A stretch of DNA of 60,305 nucleotides. Source: Acidobacteriaceae bacterium. Its GTDB lineage: Bacteria > Acidobacteriota > Terriglobia > Terriglobales > Acidobacteriaceae. The DNA is taken from contig PLWX01000141.1 in the NCBI GenBank assembly GCA_003151155.1, positions 14,160 to 74,464 of the forward strand, read 5' to 3'. The notes below the pieces were generated by a model. That model saw only the letters and a program-made list of their open reading frames with translations. It had not been told where the DNA came from and searched no databases. The translations under genes and the position numbers were made by a program. Position 1 is the stretch's first letter; each line of letters starts with the position of its first letter. Shown here in pieces: positions 1-8,358 of this stretch.

Positions 1-125
1 TAGCTCGGTGCGCGTTTCTTTTTGTAGCATCGCAGCTTCCGAGCTATCCCCACCTAGTCTTCATTCCGTACCCTTTTTCCCGATAACTTTAGTTACATTA
101 ATTTCTCAGTCAATATCTTGCAATC

Positions 126-143
126 GTACCCCCATGGTGGTAC
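126..143. promoter_or_regulatory. Imperfect 18-bp palindrome in the leader of the exopolysaccharide locus
   Basis: GTACCCCCATGGTGGTAC is symmetric at 16 of 18 positions around a central CCATGG. It lies about 120 bp before the first gene of the EPS run. A dimeric repressor or activator site is possible, but no regulator is identified. The rest of 1-261 holds no convincing gene. An 8-bp inverted repeat (TAGCTCGG at 1-8, CCGAGCTA at 39-46) touches the window edge and may be part of a larger structure. Confidence 0.3.
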
Positions 144-261
144 TGTCCCTGAAACGAGAGCAGAGTAGCTCTCTCTCGGAAAGACGAGCCGGTTCCTCCC
201 CTGCTCTGCCGCTCCCCCAAGTGTTCGTTCGCATAATAGTTTACGTGGTCGGCTGTCCCAT

Positions 262-882
262 TTGTTGGCAGTAAAGAACTTTGCACGAAACGGAGTCACC
301 TTGTTATGGGACTCAGAGGGCGAAGCTGTGGCTACAAATGTATCGGACTGGGTTGAAGCTAGACCGGGCGCAGTCATCGCCGGTGAGCCTGAAAAATGGT
401 TCGCGCTTCACACGAAATCGCAACACGAAAAAGCGGTAGCACGCCGACTTACCGAGCTGGGCATTCCCGCCTATCTTCCGCTTGTCAATGAAGTACGGCG
501 GTGGAGCGATCGCAATAAGCACGTCGAGGTTCCCGTCTTCAGCTGTTACGTATTTGCGAAGTTGACAATGCGGCGGTGGGACCGCATGAGGATTGTTGGA
601 GTGGATGGTGTCCTCAGCGTGGTTGGCAGTCGCGGCGCTGGTACGGCCATTCCAGAAGAGCAAATCGGAGCGATCCGTACGCTGGTTGATCGGTCCCTGC
701 CGTGGACATCGCATCCATTTCTTCGCGTCGGACAGCAGGTGAGAATCCGCGGGGGCGCACTGGAAGGCATGGAAGGGATTCTGATTTCGCGTAGTGGCAA
801 TAATACGCTCGTCGTTTCGATCGATGCCTTGCAACGTTCACTGGCAGTGCACGTGGACGGCTACAAAATCGAGCCCATTTGA
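262..882 (+). CDS. UpxY/NusG-family transcription antiterminator
   Basis: Predicted RfaH/UpxY-type elongation factor, 206 residues. The NGN domain opens at about residue 46 with WFALHTKSQHEKAV, typical of the family, and runs to about 135. A KOW motif follows at about 155-180 (VRIRGGALEGMEGILISR). Specialised NusG paralogues of this kind ride on RNA polymerase and suppress termination inside long polysaccharide operons (family knowledge). Its place as first gene of a co-directional run of about 39 kb fits that job (inference). The start is uncertain: TTG at 262 is the longest choice, GTG at 328 is an alternative, and no in-frame ATG precedes the NGN domain. Confidence 0.85.
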   Translation: MLAVKNFARNGVTLLWDSEGEAVATNVSDWVEARPGAVIAGEPEKWFALHTKSQHEKAVARRLTELGIPAYLPLVNEVRRWSDRNKHVEVPVFSCYVFAKLTMRRWDRMRIVGVDGVLSVVGSRGAGTAIPEEQIGAIRTLVDRSLPWTSHPFLRVGQQVRIRGGALEGMEGILISRSGNNTLVVSIDALQRSLAVHVDGYKIEPI

Positions 883-939
883 AGAACAGAGTGAAGTGAT
901 CGTGGATTGCACAAATCCACTGAGAGTGAAACATATCTT

Positions 940-1599
940 ATGAACGGGCCTTGTAAAGTCTGCACTGGCTGGTGGAAGACACTAGAAGTAATCTGTGCTG
1001 TCGCGCTCGTGTCGTCGTTATCGCTCGCACAGAGCAATGACTCGCGGCAGAAGACACAGGCACAGAATGCCGGCGCAGGCAAGTTGACCGACAGTGCAGT
1101 GAAGCCGCACGACGACAGTTTCGTCATTGGGAACGACGATGTCCTGGCGATCAACGTGTGGAAGGAACCTGACATCTCGCGCGCTATTCCGGTGCGTTCC
1201 GATGGGAAGATATCCCTGCCACTGGTCGGCGAAGTGCAGGCTGCGGGGCTCACCCCCTTGGCGCTCGAGCAATCGATTGCGAAGAAGCTTGAGAGATATA
1301 TCGCGCAACCGGAAGTCACGGTGATGATTCAGCAGGTGAACAGTCAGAAGTTCAACGTGATCGGGCAGGTCGTGCACCCGGGAACGTTCGCGATCGCCAA
1401 TGGGCCCACGGTGCTCGATGGGATCGCGCTGGCCGGAGGGTTTCGCGATTTCGCGAAACAAAAATCGGTCATCATCTTGCGTCAGAACGCTGACGGCACG
1501 CAATCGCGCATTCCTTTCAATTACAAGGAAGTGCTCAAGGGCAAGAATCCTGCCCAGAACTTCAAGTTACAACCGCATGACACGATCGTCGTCCCGTGA
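940..1599 (+). CDS. Polysaccharide export protein, Wza/SLBB family
   Basis: Periplasmic/outer-membrane export component for exopolysaccharide, 219 residues. An N-terminal hydrophobic segment (about residues 15-30, ending near SLAQ) looks like a signal peptide. No clear lipobox is visible. The Poly_export domain follows, with the family signature IGNDDVLAINVWKEPDIS and the DGKISLPLVGEV stretch, then an SLBB-like segment (FNVIGQVVHPGTF). ATG 940 was chosen because it places the signal peptide at the N-terminus; TTG 907 would add 11 residues. The stop overlaps the next start as TGATG, so translation is probably coupled to the beta-barrel gene. Much shorter than E. coli Wza, as usual in exosortase-type loci. 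Confidence 0.9.
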   Translation: MNGPCKVCTGWWKTLEVICAVALVSSLSLAQSNDSRQKTQAQNAGAGKLTDSAVKPHDDSFVIGNDDVLAINVWKEPDISRAIPVRSDGKISLPLVGEVQAAGLTPLALEQSIAKKLERYIAQPEVTVMIQQVNSQKFNVIGQVVHPGTFAIANGPTVLDGIALAGGFRDFAKQKSVIILRQNADGTQSRIPFNYKEVLKGKNPAQNFKLQPHDTIVVP

Positions 1600-2960
1600 T
1601 GAATACACTTTCTAAGCTGTGCTGCGGAGGATTGGTGTTGCTAGGCCTTTCGCCGCTATGGGCGCAGGTGGAGCAGTCTACGCAGCTTCAACCACAACCT
1701 GCCGGGATTGCACCGGTGGAGGAAGTGGTCGACGAGGGCGGCATGCTGGTGCCGCCGCCGGTGAGCGGTGCGACCTTCCCAGCCACGCCGGCTTCTGCGG
1801 AACGCTCCAATTACTTACGCGGTGGAATGGTTTTTACTGGCGCGTATACCGATAACGTCATCGGCGGTCGGGCCGTGAATCCCGTGAGCGATGAAAGCTA
1901 TTCACTGGCGCCGACGGTCGAACTGGACAAAACGACATCAAGAACGGCTTTGCAGCTTTCATATGCGCCTGGCTTCACTTTCTATCAGCACACCAGTGCC
2001 CTGAACGAGGCAGATCAAAACGCTGCCATCAATTTTCAATATCGCATTACGGAACACCTCACCCTTAGCGCTAGAGACAGCTTCCAAAAGAGTTCCAACG
2101 TGATGAACCAGCCACTGACCGCGCTTAGCGGTGTAGAGCAGGCGCCTGAGGTGGCGAACTTTTCGATCATTGCGCCGCTTGCGGACCGCTTGAGCAACAT
2201 CGGTAACGCGGAGCTCAGTTATCAGCTCAGTCCCAACAGCATGGTGGGGGCAAGCGGGTCGTTCTCTAATCTCCATTACCCCAACCTATCGCAGGTCCCT
2301 GGTCTATTTGATGCGAGTTCGCAGACCGCATCCGCGTTCTACAGTCATCGCCTAGCAAAGCGGCACTACGTGGGCTTGACGTGCCGCTACGAAAGACTTC
2401 TGTCCTATCCCGCCGGCGGTACGAACAGAACGAGCACAAACGCGATTCTAATGTTCTACAGCTTTTATCCGACGCCAAGGTTTTCCTTTTCGTTCTACGG
2501 GGGACCTGAGCGGGCTGATACCACTAATCTTCTCTCGTCGGTGCATTCGCAATCGTGGACGCCTGAAGCGGGTGCGAGTTTGAACTGGCAGGGTGTGCGC
2601 AGCAGTTTTGCCTTGAGCTATTCGCACATGGTAGCGAGTGGTGGGGGGCTAATCGGCGCCGTGCATATGGATAATGCCATTGCGTCGTTCGGACAACAAT
2701 TCACAAGGTCGCTGCGAGCGACGCTTATCGGCGGATGGGTTCAGAACGACCTTCTAGACAATGAATTGTTTACGAACGGACATTCGACATCGGTGTTGAT
2801 CTCTCTCCACCAAAGGATGGGTCAACGCGTGGAAGTCGGAGCCGGATATAACTGGCTTTATCAGAGCTACAGCAATTTGCCGCTGATCTCGGCAAATCCC
2901 GTGACGAACCGAGAGTTTGTATCACTCTCTTACCAGTTCGAGCGGGCACTAGGAAGATAG
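1599..2960 (+). CDS. Outer-membrane beta-barrel protein of the EPS export system
   Basis: Signal peptide (MNTLSKLCCGGLVLLGLSPLWAQ) followed by a mature protein of about 430 residues. Alternating hydrophobic/polar strands and many aromatic strand ends resemble a 14-20-strand outer-membrane barrel. The C-terminus (FVSLSYQFERALGR) resembles a terminal barrel strand, although Phe is not last. An outer-membrane barrel protein between the Wza-type and Wzz-type genes is a recurring feature of exosortase-linked EPS loci (family knowledge), where it is thought to form or assist the export pore. The start codon ATG 1599 overlaps the upstream stop. Specific function is inferred from position. Confidence 0.8.
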   Translation: MNTLSKLCCGGLVLLGLSPLWAQVEQSTQLQPQPAGIAPVEEVVDEGGMLVPPPVSGATFPATPASAERSNYLRGGMVFTGAYTDNVIGGRAVNPVSDESYSLAPTVELDKTTSRTALQLSYAPGFTFYQHTSALNEADQNAAINFQYRITEHLTLSARDSFQKSSNVMNQPLTALSGVEQAPEVANFSIIAPLADRLSNIGNAELSYQLSPNSMVGASGSFSNLHYPNLSQVPGLFDASSQTASAFYSHRLAKRHYVGLTCRYERLLSYPAGGTNRTSTNAILMFYSFYPTPRFSFSFYGGPERADTTNLLSSVHSQSWTPEAGASLNWQGVRSSFALSYSHMVASGGGLIGAVHMDNAIASFGQQFTRSLRATLIGGWVQNDLLDNELFTNGHSTSVLISLHQRMGQRVEVGAGYNWLYQSYSNLPLISANPVTNREFVSLSYQFERALGR

Positions 2961-2963
2961 GCG

Positions 2964-4562
2964 ATGGTTGACGAGTTAGAAGAGCAAGGGTCGGGAGAGT
3001 TTGACTTACAGAAGTATATTGGGTTGGCGCGCCGGCGCTACCTGTACTTCCTCGGTCCGCTGTTCCTGGGATGGCTGGCGGTGTGGTCGGCGAGCTGGTT
3101 GCTTCCGCCGCGATACGTGTCGAGTACGCTGATATTGGTGGAACAACCCACCATGCCGAAAGACTACGTCACGCCCAACGTAAACGACGACCTGCAGGAG
3201 CGTTTGCAGAGCATTACCCAGCAGATCTTGAGCCGTACGCGATTGCTGCACATCATCGACCAGGTCGCTCTGTATACCAACGATCGTACCAAGGTCTCCC
3301 CCGACGAGAAGGTAGAGCGGATGCGCAAGGATATCGGCATCGAGCTCGTGCGGGACACACGAAACCAGATCACAGCGTTCAACGTCTCTTACACCGCGGG
3401 CAATCCTCGCGTGGCACAAGAGGTCACGAGCGAACTAACGAATTTGTTTATCAGCGAAAACCTGGAAGTTCGCCAACAGCAGTCGGAAGACACGACGCAA
3501 TTTCTCGAGAGTCAGTTAGAGGCTTCGCGTAAAACGCTCGCCGATCAGGAAGACAAGATCCGCCAATTCAAGGGCGAGCATGTGGGCGAAATGCCCACCC
3601 AACTCACCAGCAACGTCCAGATCCTAACGGGCTTGCAGTCGCAGCTGCAAAACGAAGAGGATGCACTGAACGCGGCGCGGCAACAGCACGTTTACCTGCA
3701 GACCCTGTCGGATCAGTATCGAACTCTACAGAATTCGTCCAAAAGTCCGGATGGTACATCTGCGACGCTGCCGGCTCTCGACGATCAATTAGAAAAGCTA
3801 AGAGCGCAACTTGCGGAGTTGAGCTCTCGTTACACCGACCGGCATCCGGATGTCCGCAAAGTACAGGAACAAATTGCAAGAGCCGAGAAACTGCGGGCCC
3901 AACTGGTGGCGGGATTAGGCAAACCTGCGGCGACTGGTTCAGTTGATAGCAGCGGTGCAGGCCAGGGTGACCCGAGTCGCGCCTCGGTGATGGCGCCGAT
4001 TCAGAGCCAGTTGCAATCGAACCAGGTGGAAATCGCGAACCGTGAACAATCGATATCGGCTTTGAAGCGCAAAATCGACGCTTACCAGGGCCGCTTGAAC
4101 CAGGAACCTATCCGCGAACAACAATTGGCGGATTTAACACGCGGTTATGAGCAATCCAAAGCGACCTACGACGATTTGCTGAAGAAGAAGAATGAGTCGA
4201 AAATGGCGACCAGCATGGAATTGCTGCAACAAGGCGAGCGATTCCGCATCGTAGATCCGCCTAGCTATCCGCAAAAAGCGGACTTTCCTAATCGCTTGAA
4301 ATTCTGCGCGATGGGTTTAGGATTCGGTATGGTACTCGGCGTCATATGCGCTGGAATCTTCGAGAAAATGGATGACCGGATGCATAGCGCTTCTGACATA
4401 CGAAAGATCTTGCCGGCTGCGGTGCTGGTGGAGATTCCGCAGATTGTAAGTTCAACAGATGTTTCCGTTGCCCGGAAGCAGGCGTTTCTCAGGTGGGCGA
4501 CTACGACGGTGGTATTCGCCGCGATACTGGCTGGGTCGGCATTCAGTTACTTCAGAGGCTAG
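2964..4562 (+). CDS. Polysaccharide chain-length determinant (Wzz/GNVR type, exosortase-system variant)
   Basis: Inner-membrane polysaccharide co-polymerase, 532 residues. TM1 lies at about 29-50 and the Wzz domain follows directly (YVSSTLILVEQPTMP). A long coiled-coil region covers about 170-420. The GNVR-like segment is at about 385-430 (EQQLADLTRGYEQSKATYDDLL), and TM2 is at about 448-467. A third hydrophobic stretch lies near 510-528. There are no Walker motifs; the kinase is a separate gene (5523). It controls chain length together with the BY-kinase (family knowledge). Only three bases separate it from the barrel gene, and a Shine-Dalgarno-like AGGAAGATAGG lies in the end of that gene. 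Confidence 0.92.
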   Translation: MVDELEEQGSGEFDLQKYIGLARRRYLYFLGPLFLGWLAVWSASWLLPPRYVSSTLILVEQPTMPKDYVTPNVNDDLQERLQSITQQILSRTRLLHIIDQVALYTNDRTKVSPDEKVERMRKDIGIELVRDTRNQITAFNVSYTAGNPRVAQEVTSELTNLFISENLEVRQQQSEDTTQFLESQLEASRKTLADQEDKIRQFKGEHVGEMPTQLTSNVQILTGLQSQLQNEEDALNAARQQHVYLQTLSDQYRTLQNSSKSPDGTSATLPALDDQLEKLRAQLAELSSRYTDRHPDVRKVQEQIARAEKLRAQLVAGLGKPAATGSVDSSGAGQGDPSRASVMAPIQSQLQSNQVEIANREQSISALKRKIDAYQGRLNQEPIREQQLADLTRGYEQSKATYDDLLKKKNESKMATSMELLQQGERFRIVDPPSYPQKADFPNRLKFCAMGLGFGMVLGVICAGIFEKMDDRMHSASDIRKILPAAVLVEIPQIVSSTDVSVARKQAFLRWATTTVVFAAILAGSAFSYFRG

Positions 4563-4573
4563 ACTGTAACACT

Positions 4574-5461
4574 ATGTACAAGAGTTTCTACAGCTTGAAG
4601 CGAAACCCGTTTGAGATCACGCCGGATCCTTTCTTCCTGTTCTCGACGAAGCAGCACAACGAGGCGCTGGCCTCGCTTTACTATGGAGTAAAGCGACGGA
4701 AGGGGTTCGTGGTCCTGACGGGTGAGGTGGGAACCGGGAAAACCCTGCTGGTGAGCTGCCTGCTTCAGTTGCTGTCAAACGCCAAAGTCACTTACGCCTA
4801 CGTGTTCAATCCGCGCTTGAGCGCATCGGATTTCCTGCACTACATCGCCGGAGACTTCGGACTTTCGACCGCTGGTAAAACCAAGGGCGACTTGCTTCTC
4901 GACTTGTCCAATTTCCTCATCGCACGTCACAAACAAGGGCTCACGACGGTCCTGATCGTGGACGAGGCACACCATCTCTCTTCGGACGTTCTGGAAGAAA
5001 TTCGATTGCTGACGAATCTGGAAACGCCGCAGGAGAAACTGCTGCAGATCTTGCTGGTCGGGCAACAGGAGCTGGACGGGAAACTGGACACGATAGAACT
5101 TCGGCAGCTCAAGCAGAGGATCGTGCTGAGATCGCAATTGAAGCCGTTGGATATCGATGAGACATGCCGTTACGTGTATCGTCGCCTCGAACTCGCGGGC
5201 TGCGCGAATCCTTCGCAGTTGATGCCTCTGGAAACCATCCTGGAAGTGCATCGACAGTCTCGCGGGCTGCCCAGGCTGATCAACATCCTTTGCGAGAACG
5301 CGTTGATCCAGGGCTATGGACGCGAGTCACGAGTGATTACGCCGGATATCATCGAAGAGATCGCAACCGAATTTCGGTTGAACGTGGTAAAGCCCACGCC
5401 CAGCGCCGGTACATTGCAAGCTGGGCAGGCGGCGCGAGTCGCGAACACGCTTTCGGACTGA
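4574..5461 (+). CDS. ExeA-like AAA ATPase of the exosortase/EPS locus
   Basis: Cytoplasmic P-loop ATPase of 295 residues. It starts with MYKSFYSLKRNPFEITPDP, the typical N-terminus of ExeA/GspA-like and XrtA-associated ATPases. Walker A is GEVGTGKTLL (about residues 52-61) and Walker B is TVLIVDEAHH (about 128-137). An arginine-rich sensor region follows (RLINILCENALIQGYG). ATG 4574 is chosen because upstream codons extend into the preceding gene and lack homology-like content. The order Wzz - ATPase - BY-kinase matches known exosortase-associated loci. Its exact role in export is not established for the family. Confidence 0.92.
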   Translation: MYKSFYSLKRNPFEITPDPFFLFSTKQHNEALASLYYGVKRRKGFVVLTGEVGTGKTLLVSCLLQLLSNAKVTYAYVFNPRLSASDFLHYIAGDFGLSTAGKTKGDLLLDLSNFLIARHKQGLTTVLIVDEAHHLSSDVLEEIRLLTNLETPQEKLLQILLVGQQELDGKLDTIELRQLKQRIVLRSQLKPLDIDETCRYVYRRLELAGCANPSQLMPLETILEVHRQSRGLPRLINILCENALIQGYGRESRVITPDIIEEIATEFRLNVVKPTPSAGTLQAGQAARVANTLSD

Positions 5462-5522
5462 ACTTAAACGCGAGAGCACGCATAAAGCGAAGGCAAGGTT
5501 TAGGCATAAGAGAACGGGAGAT

Positions 5523-6410
5523 ATGAGCCGGATTTTCGACGCACTTCGACGAGCAGGAGCAGAACAGACCGGTATCGAATACTCGGACACCATGTCGGTT
5601 GCAACAAAGGTATTCGAAGCCCGGCCGGTAGAAGCTGAGGTCCCTGCGGAAGGCTTGACCCCGCCAGCTTTTGATCCGGGGCCTGTGCAGAACGCAGAAG
5701 AGATTCGTACACTGTTTCCGGCGGTCGAAGTGGTGATTCCGCCGACCAGCCGGCTGGTATTCGCTGCCCAACCGAATAGTCTGGCAGTGGAGAAGTTCCG
5801 TTTCCTGGCAGTGCGGTTGCGGGAAATGCGCCAGAATCGACCTTTGCAGAAGGTGCTCATCACCAGCTCGATTCCAGAGGAAGGGAAGAGCCTGGTGTCG
5901 GCGAACCTGGCAGGCGTGATCGCTCGTAAGCGTCAAAAGGTGCTGCTGATTGAAGGTGATCTTCGGCGACCGGTCCTGGCGGAACAGTTTGGAATTCCGA
6001 AGCTCCCAGGGCTCGCGGAGTGGTTGAAGGGTACGACGGAACAAGCTTCCAACATCTATCGGCTGGAAGGCCCGGGACTTTGGTTCATGCCCGCAGGCGA
6101 ACCACCCGAGCGAACGATTGAACTGATGCAGTCAGGACGGCTAGCGAACTTAATGCAGCAGTTGACGGCGCTCTTCGATTGGATCATTATTGATTCCCCG
6201 CCATTACTCCCCCTGGCTGATACCACTTTGTGGAGTCGTTTAACCGATGGAACTCTACTCGTGTCTCGCGAAGGTAAGACAGAGAAAGCTCATTTAGAAC
6301 GTGGATTGGATACTTTGAAGAAGTCCGATTTGCTTGGAGTTGTATTGAACAGCTGCACGCATACGGACCAGAAGAGTTATTACCAGCGCTATTCGCCGCA
6401 TTCGAAGTGA
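5523..6410 (+). CDS. Tyrosine-protein kinase (BY-kinase, CpsD/CapB-like)
   Basis: Bacterial tyrosine autokinase, 295 residues, working with the Wzz-type protein at 2964 to control polymerisation and export. The N-terminal MSRIFDALRRAG helix is typical of the exosortase-associated family. Walker A is SSIPEEGKSLVSANLA (about 117-132), Walker A' is VLLIEGDLRRP (about 140-150) and Walker B is WIIIDSPPLLPLAD (about 219-232). The C-terminus carries a tyrosine cluster (KSYYQRY), the likely autophosphorylation site. GGAG lies just upstream of ATG 5523. The gap from the ATPase gene is 61 bp. Confidence 0.93.
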   Translation: MSRIFDALRRAGAEQTGIEYSDTMSVATKVFEARPVEAEVPAEGLTPPAFDPGPVQNAEEIRTLFPAVEVVIPPTSRLVFAAQPNSLAVEKFRFLAVRLREMRQNRPLQKVLITSSIPEEGKSLVSANLAGVIARKRQKVLLIEGDLRRPVLAEQFGIPKLPGLAEWLKGTTEQASNIYRLEGPGLWFMPAGEPPERTIELMQSGRLANLMQQLTALFDWIIIDSPPLLPLADTTLWSRLTDGTLLVSREGKTEKAHLERGLDTLKKSDLLGVVLNSCTHTDQKSYYQRYSPHSK

Positions 6411-6436
6411 TGCACCCCCCAGCGCATTCACTTCGA
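6402..6436 (+). other. Stem-loop at the 3' end of the BY-kinase gene
   Basis: TCGAAGTGATGC (6402-6413) pairs with GCATTCACTTCGA (6424-6436) with a single bulged T and a C-rich loop. No T-run follows, so a simple intrinsic terminator is unlikely. It could protect the upstream mRNA end or set differential expression between the export genes and the genes downstream. The stem includes the last kinase codons. Confidence 0.45.
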
Positions 6437-6529
6437 TGAGTATCACGGGCCCAAATTAGCAAGCTCCCTCTTGCACCCGACAGCAGTACCACCATCACAA
6501 ACGAGCACCACCCAATCAGGGAGACGACC

Positions 6530-7003
6530 GTGCGATCGCAAAGCAACTTGGGGAACGTAAGTAGAGGAAACTGGGGAACTGGGACAAGCCTGAGGATTCC
6601 GCTCGGCGAAGCAGCCTTTCATCGCATGATGACGCTGGAGCGGCGCAGGACCAGTCGCTCGCAGAAAGCGTCGCGGCTGATGTTGCTGGATATGAGCGAG
6701 CGCTGGACACCAGACGTGGATTGCGACTGCTTGCATAAAGTTCTAGTCGCTCTCACGACTGTGCTGCGCGAGACGGATGTTATCGGATGGTACAAGGACA
6801 GCGCGATCGTCGGCGTGCTGCTTAGGGAAGTCGAGACGGAAGACCCGAACTTCTTTCCGGAAACCTTAATGGTGCGGGTGAGCCAGGCGTTGAAGAGCGT
6901 ACTTTCGGATAGTCAATTCCGTCGCATGGGCGTTTCCTTCCACGTCCTGCCTGAAGAAAAAGGACACGATGTGCTGGCGCGTAGCGCCGCAGTCGCCGGC
7001 TAA
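6530..7003 (+). CDS. Stand-alone degenerate GGDEF-like domain protein
   Basis: Protein of 157 residues, not named in any family I recognise with certainty. The pattern F..M..LERRR..RSQK....LMLLD (about 30-56) followed by RETDVIGWYKDSAIVGVLL (about 81-99) and VSFHVLPEE (about 137-145) follows the layout of a GGDEF domain. The GGDEF loop is replaced by KDSAIVG, so cyclase activity is not expected. The same domain forms the N-terminus of the sugar transferase at 9922: both share ERRRT, RSQK, LMLLD, a TD..GWY motif and a GVL stretch. GTG 6530 is the start; the domain begins near residue 28. A role as a regulatory partner of the transferase is an inference. Confidence 0.7.
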   Translation: MRSQSNLGNVSRGNWGTGTSLRIPLGEAAFHRMMTLERRRTSRSQKASRLMLLDMSERWTPDVDCDCLHKVLVALTTVLRETDVIGWYKDSAIVGVLLREVETEDPNFFPETLMVRVSQALKSVLSDSQFRRMGVSFHVLPEEKGHDVLARSAAVAG

Positions 7004-7041
7004 CGTTCGAGTGGCGCTCTGTTCTTGAGGCTCAAAGAAAA

Positions 7042-8355
7042 GTGAAACCGTCCATTCTGGTAGTGGCAACTTCGAGTTGGTTTCCGACCGCCCGCCTGGT
7101 TATGGCGTTGGCGAATGCCGGGTGTTGCGTAGACGCAATCTGTCCCGGCGGACATCCGCTTTGCAAGACCAGTGTGGTCCGGCGTGCCTACACGTACCGC
7201 GGTTTAATGCCGTTGCGCTCCATCGCGAATGCCATCGCCGAGGCGCGGCCGGTGCTGGTGATTCCCGGAGATGATCTCTCCGCGCAACATCTTCACCAGC
7301 TCTATGCTCGCGAGTCTCGTAAAGGGCAAGCGGGTGCCGCTATCTGTCAATTGATCGAGCGCTCGTGCGGCGCACCAGAGAATTTCTCGGTCGTCGACCG
7401 ACGCGGGGCATTTCTCGATATTGCCGCGAAGGAGGGAATTCGCGTCCCGGAAGTTGCAGTCATCGAAGACATAGCGGCCCTCCGCGGGTGGATTGAGCGA
7501 GCGGGATACCCGGTGGTGCTGAAAGCAGATGGGACATCGGGCGGCTACGGGGTGAAGATCGTCCGTACTCTGGAAGAAGCCGCACGATCATTCCGTACCT
7601 TGCACGCACCCCCGCTGCTGGCGCGTGCGGCCAAGCGAGCCGTGGTGGATCATGATAGGACTTTGATCTGGCCCTCGTTGCTGCGCCGGCGCTCAGGGGT
7701 CACCGCCCACTCCTTTATCGATGGAAAGGATGTCACCAGCACAGTGGCGTGTTGGAAAGGGAAAGTCCTCGCCGCATTGCATTTCGAAGTGATTCGAAAA
7801 CGGTATGTTTCGGGTCCCGCTTCAGTGATGCGCCGCCTGGATAACTCGGAAATGACAGAGGCGGTAGAGAAAATGGTTCGGCGCCTCGGACTCTCAGGTT
7901 TTCACGGATTCGATTTCCTGCTGGAAGCGAGTTCCAGCCATGCCTATCTTATCGAGATCAATCCGCGCACGACCCAGGTCGGCCATTTAACGCTTGGCCC
8001 GGAACGCGATCTGCCGGCAGCTTTGGTTGCGTCCCTCACTGGGTCCAACATTCATCCCGCGGTGATAGCAACCGAGAACGAGACGATCGCCCTCTTCCCA
8101 CAAGAGTGGATGCGGGATCCCGCAAGCCCATTTCTAGAGTCCGCCTATCACGACGTGCCTTGGGAAGAGCCTGAGTTGCTGCGCGCTTGTCTCCAGAGGC
8201 GTCCCAACCAAGCCCGTGCTCAAAGATCAAAAAGAGTGGGATTCGGCCTTGGCCGCGGTTCGCGCTCCCCGTCTCTAAAGTTCAAAGTTTCGAAACATCG
8301 ACCAAGCCCAGGATCTGGTCAAATCGATCAGGACGACGGCGGAGTCATCGTTTGA
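7042..8355 (+). CDS. ATP-grasp domain protein
   Basis: Protein of 437 residues with a pre-ATP-grasp N-terminal domain (ILVVATSSWFPTARLVMALANAG). An ATP-grasp core follows: VVLKADGTSGGYGVKIV (about 158-174) is the glycine-rich lid, and FHGFDFLLE with LIEINPRTT (about 288-320) holds the metal- and ATP-binding acidic and Asn residues. ATP-grasp enzymes ligate a carboxylate to an amine or thiol (family knowledge); the substrate here is unknown. The last 50 or so residues are basic and low in complexity. GTG 7042 is used as start. The stop is four bases before the aspartokinase start, so the two are probably co-translated and may serve one pathway. Confidence 0.8.
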   Translation: MKPSILVVATSSWFPTARLVMALANAGCCVDAICPGGHPLCKTSVVRRAYTYRGLMPLRSIANAIAEARPVLVIPGDDLSAQHLHQLYARESRKGQAGAAICQLIERSCGAPENFSVVDRRGAFLDIAAKEGIRVPEVAVIEDIAALRGWIERAGYPVVLKADGTSGGYGVKIVRTLEEAARSFRTLHAPPLLARAAKRAVVDHDRTLIWPSLLRRRSGVTAHSFIDGKDVTSTVACWKGKVLAALHFEVIRKRYVSGPASVMRRLDNSEMTEAVEKMVRRLGLSGFHGFDFLLEASSSHAYLIEINPRTTQVGHLTLGPERDLPAALVASLTGSNIHPAVIATENETIALFPQEWMRDPASPFLESAYHDVPWEEPELLRACLQRRPNQARAQRSKRVGFGLGRGSRSPSLKFKVSKHRPSPGSGQIDQDDGGVIV

Positions 8356-8358
8356 ACC

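Noticed and set aside
433-440. GCGGTAGC, similar to the ops element used by RfaH
   Set aside because: It lies inside the antiterminator coding region, not in the leader, and matches only the core. UpxY proteins are not known to use that element.
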